Below, in pieces: positions 46,069 through 55,897 of a DNA stretch of 64,000 nt. The DNA is from Trichaptum fuscoviolaceum (taxonomy: Eukaryota; Basidiomycota; Agaricomycetes; Hymenochaetales; Trichaptaceae): the NCBI GenBank assembly GCA_910574455.1, contig CAJSYZ010000002.1, forward strand, positions 2,505,671 to 2,569,670. The letters run 5' to 3'. The position numbers and the translations under genes are program-made. The notes under the pieces were generated by a model. The model did not search any database. It saw nothing but the letters and a program-made list of their open reading frames with translations, and had not been told where the DNA came from. Within the stretch, counting starts at the first letter, position 1. Each line of letters begins with the position of its first letter.

Positions 46069-47620
46069 ATGAGCACCTTTCTCCTGAAGCATTCAGTGCG
46101 AAAGCAGGCGCGGGCGATTATCACTTCTAACATCCGGAACCTCGCAACCCCCTCCTCGTCGAGCTCTCCTTCTACCTCACGGACTGGCTTCTCTAAAACA
46201 CTCGAGTCTGGCCCCTCATTGGATGACTTCATAGCTGAGAATGTCCCTGACCGCGTTGTGCTGGGAAACACGAAAGGGTGAGCATCAACCCCTGCCTCCC
46301 CCGACCCTCTGCTGCAAATTCGAAGACCGTGCTGACCGATCCCTCCCTGTCTTACAGACCTCGCCTTCCGTCGTATCTGAAGACGACGATCCCCACCGGC
46401 GCCTCGTTTGCAAAAATCAAGAAGGATCTACGGGGACTTGGGCTGCATACCGTATGCGAGGAAGCACGGTGTCCCAACATCGGCGACTGCTGGGGCGGCA
46501 AGGAAGGCGCTTCGGAAGAGGAAGGCAGGCGCGCTGCGACTGCCACCATCATGGTGAGCTTGATTCTTTCCCACATCCACGTTTGATGCGCTAAATTGTG
46601 TTGGTTGTTTCATCATGATGCAGCTTATGGGCGATACGTGCACGCGTGGTTGCAGATTCTGTTCGGTTAAGACATCGAGGGCGCCCCCGCCTTTGGATCC
46701 TCATGAGCCGGAGAACACGGCCGAGGCTATTAGCCGGTGGGGACTGGGCTACATCGTGCTCACCAGCGTCGATAGAGATGGTGAGACTCATTCGCTTTTG
46801 TTTACTGCATGACAGGACTAATATGCCTTAGATTTGGCCGACGGCGGTGCGCATCATTTCGCAGAGACAATACGGAAGATCAAGCAGAAGTGGGCGGTAG
46901 TCCTCCTTCTTATCATAGTCTCATTACCCATTGTCTTTGCAGGGCACCTCATATTCTCGTAGAAGCTCTGACAGGCGACTTCGCGGGTTCCTTACCCATG
47001 GTTTCGGTAGTAGCGAAATCTGGACTTGATGTCTATGCGCACAACGTCGAGACAGTCGAAGAGCTCACCCCATTCGTTCGCGACCGGAGGGCAACGTTTA
47101 GGCAGAGCCTGAAGGTACTTGAACACGCCAAGAAAGAAGGCGTGCGCGTGACGAAGACGAGCATCATGTTAGGCGTCGGCGAGAGCGAGCCTCAGGTCAT
47201 GGATGCTTTACGAGGTTTGTCATAATTCTAGCATGTGTGGAGCGTTTCTGACGGAGTCAACGCTTGCAGAGTTAAGGAAGGTTGATGTCGATGTTGTGAC
47301 CTTTGGCCAGTACATGCGACCTACGAAACGGCATATGAAGGTTGATCGGTATGTCGAGCCGGCTGAATTCGATCGCTGGAAGACCATCGCAGAGGATATG
47401 GGCTTCTTGTATGTGGCAAGCGGCCCGCTTGTCAGGAGTAGTTATAAGGTATGTAACATCTCTTTCGACCTCTCTATTCTTCCTAGCTGAGAATATTCCG
47501 CAGGCAGGAGAGTATTTCATTGAAAACGTACTCCGTGGCAAAGGGACAGAAAAGCGTGCTAATCGTTTGCATGTTCAAGAGGAAACGAAGGTCAGCCCTC
47601 TGAAGGCAGAGACATCATAG
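46069..47620 (+). CDS. LIP5: Lipoyl synthase, mitochondrial
   Basis: A radical-SAM enzyme that inserts two sulfurs into octanoyl groups on E2 and H proteins. The Arg/Ser-rich N-terminus ([20 protein letters not shown]) looks like a presequence. The auxiliary cluster motif is [12 protein letters not shown] (C-x4-C-x5-C) and the SAM cluster is CTRGCRFC (C-x3-C-x2-C), followed by [20 protein letters not shown]. Other landmarks: [69 protein letters not shown] and the C-terminal [16 protein letters not shown] carrying the serine ligand (Arg-Ser-Ser-Tyr). Seven exons with short introns. Confidence 0.96.
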
Positions 47621-47857
47621 AGACCTATCCTCTCATATAAATAGCATTATAATCATTCTAAGTAGCTCTTTTTCAACATCACTATCGTCTCTCAGCATAC
47701 ATGTATTCTAGCCTGCACTAAGAAAACATTAATAAATATAAAATCATCGGCTATTTCCGGACGGAGCGTGAGATAAACCTTAACTTCACAGGCAGACGAC
47801 ACAAACTTTAATTGTCTTTACTCTCTTTCCTCCTCTCATCGACACCGTCCCTTCAAA

Positions 47858-48248
47858 ATGGTATGTTGGCTCAACTACTCTGGATCTTGAGACACGCACT
47901 CAAAGAGACGCTAGGATTCAAAAGCAGCCCCTGTTAAGCTCGCAAAAGTTATCAAGGTCCATTCATCTTCTATGCAAACCGCGACTTTCTGGCCTGGTAC
48001 TGACAGCATATACTAGGTCCTTGGTAGGACAGGTTCGCGCGGTGGTGTCACACAAGTCCGCGTCGAGTTCATGGACGACAACACCCGGACACTCATCCGT
48101 AATGTGAAGGGACCAGTGCGTGAGCAGGACATCTTAGCGTTGCTCGAGAGTGAGCGTGAGGCTCGGTGAGTACCCCAATATCGTGCTTCAATTAGTTACA
48201 AACCATCTTACGTGTTTGCAATATCTCCCCCTTAGTCGTCTGCGCTAG
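47858..48248 (+). CDS. RPS28: 40S ribosomal protein eS28
   Basis: A small protein near the mRNA exit channel of the 40S subunit. Four coding exons give 68 residues: the ATG alone (47858-47860), 47915-47956, 48017-48165 and 48236-48248. The protein reads [60 protein letters not shown] and EREARRLR, which is full length and almost invariant across eukaryotes. A C/T-rich leader (about 47818-47850) precedes it. Confidence 0.97.
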
Positions 48249-48786
48249 ACTTTCGATACATCCCTGGCTTTCTTTATTCCTCGCTTTGTACTCGCAGCAT
48301 GTAGTCCATTCACTGCAATCGCATGGCTTAGGCGCTATCCCTAAGCAATAACGCATGATGCCCTCCGTTCTACCCATGAAGTAACAGCGTGCCATCAGGG
48401 AAGTCGAGAATCGCTAAGCATGAGAGACAGAGGTAAATTTGTGGATCAGTGGTCTAACTGAGACGATAAGACTTTGCGCTTGAGTAACGCGCAATACAGC
48501 TTCCGCTGCCATGAGTCCTCGGGACTGCTTCGAATTTACCTTTCGCTGGATTTTGAGAAGCTTCTCCCTTGGCACGTGGGCTGCCGTGTGGCAAATTGTG
48601 CGATATTGCGTCGCGACAGAAATATGTTGAGACCGAGTGCTGAGAGAGTCATCATAAAGATACGGACCGGGGATCGAAATCTGTATCGGGACGTAAATCT
48701 GGACACAGCCGTGGAGGTACAATATTCTGCCATAAATTCTCGTCGTCCACAGCAAGTGTCTCATCCCTACTTCTCTCTCCAGAACT
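48249..48786. other. eS28-GT8 intergenic region
   Basis: 538 bp. Both strands have open frames of 65-150 codons overlapping the start of the next gene, but none has recognised motifs. The promoter of the glycosyltransferase gene should be here. Confidence 0.4.
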
Positions 48787-49877
48787 ATGGTCTGCGCAAC
48801 CCGGAGGGCATGGGCGACCTTGCTCACAATTCCTACCTACCTGCCAGCCACTCTTGTCTTGCACTATTCGCTGAATGCAGTCGGTTCGGACTACCCGCTG
48901 ATAGTCATGGTCTCTCATGACTTACCGAAGGAGTGCAGAGACATCCTGACTTTCAGGGGCATCGAAACAGTCGAGATTAATAAACTTTCCGCCAAAGTCC
49001 AGAACCCGAAGATTAAAGAAGAGCGCTTCAAAGAGACTTGGTCCAAGTTGAAGTAATTTGATATCCTGTTTCTAGCGAACGCGGCTTTCTAACTTCCTTT
49101 CAGATGTTTCGACCTCAGTCAGTATGATGTGGGTGATTATAGATAGCTCGGCCTCTTATCGTTCGTTAATAATATCTTCATAGCGAGTGGTTCTCCTGGA
49201 TTCGGATATGATCGTCCGAAGCAACATGGATGAACTCCTTGAGATGCCGCTAGAGGATGACTGCATCGCTGCAGCTCATGCCTGCGCATGCAACCCTCGG
49301 AAACTTTCACATTATCCAGCAGATTGGTATGCGCGTTACTCTTCATATCAGTTAATGTACTTATAGCTTATTTTCAAGGAAACCCGAAAATTGCGCTTAC
49401 TCGCATCCTATCAATCCACCACCCATGCGCGACGACAATCCTCGCGCATACGGCCTCCTAAACTCTGGTTTAGTCGTTTGCAACCCGTCCGAGAAACTAT
49501 ACGGGGATATCGAGCGTTTTCTGAACGAAGATCCCCGAGTGGAGACGTTCCAGTTTCCCGACCAAGACCTGCTAGCCACCTTCTTTGAGGGAAGATGGAG
49601 GCCGCTGCCATACTACTACAACGCACTCAAAACGCTCCGCGCGATTCATAGGCCGCTTTGGAACGACGAAGATGTCAAGTGTCTCCACTATATCTTATCG
49701 GACAAGCCATGGACGTATAGGCCGAAGAGGAATGGTCCTCCACAAAGCGACTATCACGACATAGACCTTTGGTGGTGGGATTCGTTTGAGAGGTTAGGAA
49801 GGGAGTTCGAGAAAATAAATACCGATGAAAGTAAAAGGGCTTGGCAATATCTGCAAACGTATGTAGCAAGTAAGTAG
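48787..49877 (+). CDS. Glycosyltransferase family 8 protein
   Basis: A GT8-type enzyme (glycogenin/galactinol-synthase fold) that would move sugar from a UDP-sugar; substrate unknown. Four exons (48787-49052, 49104-49128, 49184-49326, 49379-49877) give 310 residues. Family features: AWATLLTIPTYLPATLVLHY, YPLIVMVS, the DxD metal site in RVVLLDSDMIVRSNMDELLE, LNSGLVVCNPSEKLYGDI, FPDQDLLATFFEGRWRPLPY, YYNALKTL and HYILSDKPW. The order LLDSDMIV, NSGLVV, DQDLL, H-x-x-x-x-KPW matches the GT8 donor and metal sites. There is no signal peptide or membrane segment, so it is probably cytosolic. The start could lie slightly upstream on another exon. Converges with KAE1, with only 94 bp between. Confidence 0.85.
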
Positions 49878-49971
49878 TACATCAATTTTACCTTATGTTA
49901 GAAACTAGAGTTACAGTGTGTTGTACACCGATAGTTCGACTTCTCTGTCTTATTTAGGGTTTCCCGTATTT

Positions 49972-51379
49972 TTATCTTCTCCATGAGACATGTACCTCGT
50001 CCGTTCTAAATCTATCATAGAGTTAAATCAATGCGATTATAAGCGATGTTATAATGTAACTAACCGCTGTGTACAGGTGCTCTTGCACAGAGGTGTCCTG
50101 AAGCCCATCCTATAACTCAAGAGTCCAGCCTGAGCTATCATGATACCGTTGTCTATACAGAATCTAAAATGGGTGTAAGGTGATCAGATGCAACTGAAAA
50201 GAACTACTTCCGAACGTACCTTTCATCTGTGGCAAATACATTTCCACCTCTTTCTTTTGCCATAATACCCATCATTTCTTGCAACCGTTCGTTGCCTGTT
50301 GTGTTGTGTGAATACGTCAACTTCAAGGGGCACATGCAACTTACAACCAACACCTCCTACAATCAGAACTTCTTTACTTCCTATATGAGCCATCGCACGT
50401 TCCGTGATTTCTACCAGCATTGCAAACACAGTCTCTTGTAATGAAAAACATAGGTCGGATGGTGTGAACGTTCCATCTTCACCAGTTTCCGTCTCACGGA
50501 AGCCCTTATCCAGGGTGTAAGCTTCAACCGACGTTAATATACCCGACAGTGAGACGTCCATTCCCTTTGTAGCGTAAGGTAGGGAAAGTAGGCGTTTACC
50601 CCTGACAAACATTAGCCATGCCTAAAAGCGTAGTATAGCAATGAGAAGTAACATACCTCTTCGCTTCTTGCTCGATGTTGTAGCCTGGGCTAGGATCATT
50701 GCTCAAGTTGATTACTCTCGCAAACCTATCCAAGCAGTTTCCGACGGCAATGTCTAGCGTCTCTCCAAATATTCGATAACATTGCTGTGAGTATGCAATA
50801 ACCTGCGTGTTTCCCCCAGAAACATAGAGAACTACGGGATTCTGCGCTCCAGTGATTTGCCTGCCCATCTCGATATCTAAAGTGATCATGAGGTCAAGGA
50901 GGATTAAAAGGAAAGAAATGCGTACGTCCTACGCAATGATTTACGCCGACCAGGGGTTTGTCATACAGAAGAGACAGAGTTCTCGCAACGATGGCTACTG
51001 ATTGCAAAGGTGCACCCATCCCCGGTCCCTTTGTGAAGCATATGCAATCAAGATCTTTCAATGCGACGTTGGCTTTGTTCATAGCATCTCGAATAACTCT
51101 GAGAACCCAGTCCCGATGGTGTTGGGCGGTGTCACGAGGAAGAAAACCCTCCCCAGGAGGTGTTATATATGTATGCCGAACATTTGACAATACAGACATT
51201 GACCCATGTGGCGAATGTTTTATGACACCGACACCCAGCTTGTTGGCAGACCCTTCCAGTCCGATCGCCAGATAATCTCTGTCTATGTTAGAGATCGGAA
51301 GCGTCAAATAAGAACATTATCCTTGTGCATTTGGCTGACCAAGGGGTTTCAAAGGTGATTTTCGTAGACGACCTGGCAT
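49972..51379 (-). CDS. KAE1: tRNA threonylcarbamoyladenosine protein Kae1
   Basis: Catalytic subunit of the KEOPS complex, which forms t6A37 on ANN-decoding tRNAs. The start at 51379 opens a small exon ([13 protein letters not shown]) spliced to [20 protein letters not shown]. Conserved parts: [40 protein letters not shown], the metal-binding VNHCVGHIEMGR (its second His is rebuilt across an intron), [60 protein letters not shown] and [19 protein letters not shown]. The last exon gives [11 protein letters not shown], the usual Kae1 end. Without a presequence it is the cytosolic/nuclear KEOPS form rather than mitochondrial Qri7. Confidence 0.94.
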
Positions 51380-51592
51380 ATTATGATTTGCGCGAACAAG
51401 TACCCAGAGTCTAGAGAGTGTAAAGGAAAGAAGAGCTTTGCCGCTGAGAATAAGGTGACCGATTCGACAGGTTGGTCACGTGAATGCATACAAGAAGGGA
51501 AGAAGGAGCACAACAAACGCGTGTGTCCAACTCAACTCTAACTTTCACCATCACATCCGTCGCGTCGACGCGCCCCTTTCCCCAGATCAGCC
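51380..51592. promoter_or_regulatory. KAE1/SAP-like gene divergent promoter
   Basis: 213 bp between two divergent start codons. No known element recognised. Confidence 0.4.
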
Positions 51593-52676
51593 ATGCCTCC
51601 AACGTTCTCAGGCTCTTTGCTAGCAAAAAAGAAGGGGGACCTACAAACGATAGCTCAAGAGATGTATGTATCAGATGAAGGAACGCGTGAGGAACTCCAG
51701 CGGCGCATTAAGGAATACCTAGATGAGAACCCCGAACTTGAAAATGATGCAAGATTCGCGGGTCTATACACAAGAAAGCGACAGAGGAGCTTGCAGCCAT
51801 CTGTTGCTAGTAGCTCTGCACAGTCGAGAGCGGCGACAAAGATGGAACCGATAGCAGAGTCTCCGCGAGAGATGACGCCCGTCGGTGAGGATATGCGCGA
51901 GATATCCATGATGCTACCGCGTGCCCCATTACCTCCTAGTTCTCCGTCTCCTATACCCTCCCCCACGAAGAGTCTGTTACCTGCGACGCCGACCAGCCTC
52001 CCCCCTCTACCGCCGTCGTCTCCGGCGAAGAGTTTAATCGCGGACGTAATCGCTCAGCCTGAAGTGCAAGCTGTCGTTGCAATGGAGCGCAGCGTTATCC
52101 GTACATCTACACAAGTTTTGACGCAAACACGAAACGTAAGCTCGGCGGCTTCAATTTTACATTTATGACAGCTAAATGGTTTTTTAGTTACTATCCAACG
52201 GACGAAATATATTTATAATTACGGCACTTTTTGACTTTACCTCGATTCTTGCAACTATACACTTGGATGCTCCCTTCCCTGTTCCACCACTCAGTGTTCA
52301 GGCCGCCCCTGCCCTTCGTGCGATGTCGCTCGCAACTTCCTACTGGGCGCTTCCAGCGGTAGTGCTCCCGGCAATTGTTGGATATCTTATTTCGTTTAGC
52401 ACTGGTTACCAATCCGGGTTCGATCCACTCTCGGCTTCCATTGTGCGCGTGGCAGCGAACATCGCGTACGACTTTCCAGTGATGCTCCTTTCAGATGCGG
52501 AGGGGTTGAATGAAGTACAGAGCCTTGATGTACTGGGCGTCAAATGGCGAACACTCACGGCCAGCGTTACCCTTGCATTTGCTTTTGCGGAGGCAATAGG
52601 ACGATCATCATCAACTCAAGGGTCGCGCTTGAATACTCCGATAGCAACGCCCGCCACTGGTGAAATTACACCTTAG
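51593..52676 (+). CDS. SAP-like N-terminal, multi-pass membrane protein
   Basis: Unnamed. Two exons (51593-52135, 52188-52676) give 343 residues. Residues 8-55 resemble a SAP/HeH helix-extension-helix fold (KKKGDLQTIAQEMYVSDEGT, REELQRRIKEYLDENPE), usually a DNA- or chromatin-binding element. A Pro/Ser-rich linker with two similar PLPPSSP segments follows. The C-terminal half has hydrophobic stretches likely to cross a membrane: FIITALFDFTSILATI, TSYWALPAVVLPAIVGYLIS and TASVTLAFAFAEAIG. The protein ends in a Thr/Pro-rich tail. A terminal SAP/HeH domain joined to membrane spans recalls inner-nuclear-membrane proteins such as Heh1/Src1, but the canonical MSC domain is not visible. Function not assigned. 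Confidence 0.75.
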
Positions 52677-53026
52677 AAGCGCAATCGTTCGGTTTAGTTC
52701 TCATGCTATACATTTCTTCCTCTCGGTCATATTTGCTTTTACATGATACAACGTTGCTTTCGTTTGGCTTATCGTTTATTTAAACTGTTGTACCCCTAGC
52801 CCGCTGTCTACTTCCACCTAGCAATTGAGAAGTTACCTGCTTGTATCAGAATAACTTTTGCTGTAGTATAGCAGTATATCCATTTCCCCTTTCAGTATGT
52901 TGGCTTCCCTTCCTACATTTTATTATATGTTGTACAATGTGATATAATATTTCGTCTTCTTGTCCATCTCGAATTAAAAATATACTGGTTCTGCGCGTTG
53001 GCTTTTCTTCGAATTATGAAGTTTGC
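52677..53026. other. Convergent 3' regions
   Basis: 350 bp between the ends of two convergent genes. AT-rich, with several T-rich tracts. No gene seen. Confidence 0.45.
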
Positions 53027-53753
53027 TCAAAGACCATCTGGTTTAGCACATTTTCGTTTTTCTATTTTCCCTGTCTTTGGACAACGCATTTCTTGCCAGG
53101 ACACTGGTTCCATTGTTGCTCCTTCAACAACTATGTTTAATTGAGATTACTTTGGACTTTAATGGAAGGAAACTTACCAGCTTCACTTGTAGCAAATATG
53201 ACGCCCAAGTCATTTCGAGCTGTCGTCACATAGTAGCTCCTTGCGTCGCCGAGAGATATCTATTCAAAAGTTTGGGCGATATCAAGCCGCTGACGGTTCG
53301 CCTGACTTACTACTATTCCTCTGACTACATCACCGCCCCGAAAGCAATCTGCGAGCTTGACTTTATCTTTCTCTGTGGCCCTTACGTCCTGAGAGCGGAT
53401 CACTCCGGTAAAGTCCTCGCCAAGTGGCAATGGGATTCCATCAACAACATTGATAGAGATTATTGCTTGGGTGGGTGAAAGACGGATGACAGTACCCAAT
53501 ATTGTAGAGTTGGGAGCAGGAGGGCTGGGTCTTCGTTTGTCAATCGAGAGAGCCTACCTAACGGGTGGTCATTAGAGTGAAATGCGTAAATTCGCTGAAA
53601 TTCACATACAAGTCCATTTCGCTGAGGAGTTCCTAGAACGCTAGCTCGTATAATGCCATCCCTTGAGTACAGTCCTTCGCCAATTTTCGGTGGAGGACCT
53701 TGGGGAAGAGCTACGGGCTGGCCTGGCAGTAACAAGTCTGCATTGGAGGTCAT
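53027..53753 (-). CDS. CSL4: Exosome cap subunit Csl4
   Basis: One of the three S1/KH cap proteins of the RNA exosome, which degrades and trims RNA from the 3' end. The start [18 protein letters not shown] leads to the N-terminal domain ([20 protein letters not shown]). The S1 domain follows: [60 protein letters not shown] and [20 protein letters not shown]. The last exon, recovered by splicing, reads [20 protein letters not shown] with RKCAKPDGL; Cys-Pro-Lys-Thr-Gly is the conserved C-terminal zinc-ribbon remnant. Four or five short exons, about 200 residues. The start codon is 155 bp from the divergent LAT1 start. Confidence 0.92.
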
Positions 53754-53908
53754 CGTCGGGAGTCAAGGCAGTCGCGACAGGGACCCCGAGGGCTGAGTCC
53801 CAATCAGGGAAGAACGGTATTACGCGCGTCCCCCAGAGCAACTCATCCCCAACCCGAACTCCCTCAAAAATCTTGCCAGCGTTCGCTGCTGTCTCTTTTG
53901 CGTCCACC
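53754..53908. promoter_or_regulatory. CSL4/LAT1 divergent promoter
   Basis: Only 155 bp lie between the two start codons, so both promoters and leaders must be compact or overlap the opposite gene. Confidence 0.5.
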
Positions 53909-55539
53909 ATGGCCTTTCCTCTTGCGCGCATTCTCTACCGAGGTATATACTCCTTCCCTAGGCATTTCTTTGCTTTATTAATGTATTTTCTATTTCTCCT
54001 TCAGGTCTTCACTCCTCCGCGCGACGCCATGCGCTATCCAAGTTCTCCATGCCTGCGATGAGTCCTACCATGACAGAGGGCGGAATTGCTTCATGGAAGA
54101 AGAAGGAAGGCGATTCGTACGTAGCTGGTGATGTGTTATTGGAAATTGTCAGTTTGCATGGTGCATGTGTCTGCTGCAGCAAATATATTTTAACGCATTC
54201 TCCATAGGAAACCGACAAGGCTACCATCGACGTTGAGGCTCCTGAGGACGGCATCCTCGCGAAAATCATTGTATGAAGCCTCTCTTCCTAAGTATAAATT
54301 GACTGCTGAAGTTTAGTATTGTAAAAGGCTCCGGATGGCTCCAAGAACGTTGCCGTTGGTGCTACAATAGCGATCACAGCTGAGGAGGGTGATGATCTCG
54401 CGGGTGCGGAGGAGTTGGCCTCTCAGGCATCACAGGAAACGGCTGAACCTCCAAAGAAGGAGGAGTCTGCTCCCGCCCCTCCCAAGCCCGAGCCATCTGA
54501 GGAGAAGCCTGTAAAGAAGGATGAACCAAAGTCAACGAAAGCTGAAATCCCAAGCGGTGACCGTATCTTTGCTTCGCCTATCGCGAAGAAGATTGCATTG
54601 GAGAAGGGCATTCCTCTGTCAAAGGTCAAAGGCTCTGGACCAGATGGTCGAATTCTTCGCGAAGACGTTGAGAAATACAAGGCACCTGCTGGTGTGGCTG
54701 CTGCTCCTGCGGCACCGGAAGCCGCCTCGGCCGATTACATTGACACCCCGGTCTCCAACATGCGTCGGACAATTGGCACTCGCTTGACGCAGTCAAAGCA
54801 GGAAATCCCGCACTACTATCTTACCGTCGGTATTGACATGAGTAAGGTCATGAAGCTTCGTGAGGTCTTCAACAAGACCCTCGCGGACAAGGGTGCGAAA
54901 CTCAGTGTGAACGACTTCATCCTGAAGGCCGTCTCCCTTGCGCTCGTGGATGTTCCTGAAGCTAACTCTGCCTGGCTAGGCGAAACAATTCGACAGTATG
55001 TGCTTCTCTAAGCTTCTTGAACAATGCTTGACCTCACCGACTTTAAATCAGATACAAGAAGGCTGATATATCTGTCGCTGTTGCCACGCCGAATGGTCTC
55101 ATCACACCAATAGTGAAGGACGTCGGTGCCAAGGGCCTAGCCACTATCTCGGCTGAAGCTAAGGCTCTTGCAAAGAAGGCTCGTGACGGAAAGCTCCAGC
55201 CAACTGAATATCAGGTGAGAGAATGACGGATGTCTAAGTTATTGTTTACTCATTATTTTATTCCTTAAGGGCGGAACCTTCACGGTTTCAAACCTTGGCA
55301 TGTACGACATCGACCACTTCACGGCCATCATCAACCCTCCTCAATCATGTATCCTCGCTGTCGGCTCCACGCAACCAACGCTCGTCCCGGCCCCTGAAGA
55401 GGAAAAGGGCTTCAAGGCTGTTCCAATCATGAAGGTCACCCTCAGCTCAGATCACCGTACGGTTGATGGTGCTGTTGGCTCGAGATGGTTACAAGCATTC
55501 AAGGGCTACCTGGAGAACCCCTTGACTTTCATGCTCTAA
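53909..55539 (+). CDS. LAT1: Pyruvate dehydrogenase E2, dihydrolipoyl acetyltransferase
   Basis: Core of the mitochondrial pyruvate dehydrogenase complex, passing acetyl groups from lipoate to CoA. A short presequence ([20 protein letters not shown]) leads to one lipoyl domain: [20 protein letters not shown], then [17 protein letters not shown] with the lipoylated Lys in Asp-Lys-Ala. A Lys/Pro/Glu/Ala linker follows, then the E1/E3-binding domain ([36 protein letters not shown]). A second linker leads to the catalytic domain: [68 protein letters not shown] and the active site [17 protein letters not shown] (His and Asp of DHRxxDG). The intact active site separates it from protein X (Pdx1). 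About 450 residues in six or more exons. Its lipoylating enzyme LIP5 lies 6.3 kb upstream. Confidence 0.95.
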
Positions 55540-55897
55540 TGAATTCGCTATTTGGCATTCTAGCTTTGCTTTGGAAAATTACTACTTCATTGGACCTTAC
55601 GTTAATGACATCTTAGAATTCGTTTTATCTCATCTTACACAAGTCGGATGAATTTTATTATTTGAAGTAGCATGCTGAAATGCAAAGGTGTAGGAGTGCC
55701 CAAGGGGGAAACGTGACGTTGTTATGACGCGTCACAGTGCCTGTGCTCGGTGACCGCACCAAATTGAGCGAACTTGCAACTCTTACTCGACTCGCAAACA
55801 CTCCCAGCCCCACAAAGCTGGCCGCCTCTCGCAGCGCCGGCACTCGCTCGGTGTCCAACGTACAAGCTCTAAGCGTCGTCTCGGCTGACTCGCGGTC
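55540..55897. other. LAT1-NudE intergenic region
   Basis: 358 bp. AT-rich LAT1 3' end followed by a GC-richer stretch that should be the NudE promoter and leader. Nothing else supported. Confidence 0.4.

Noticed and set aside
52400..52430. GGGTTCGATCC on the plus strand, a tRNA-like T-loop
   Set aside because: It lies inside a coding exon of the SAP-like gene and has no acceptor stem.
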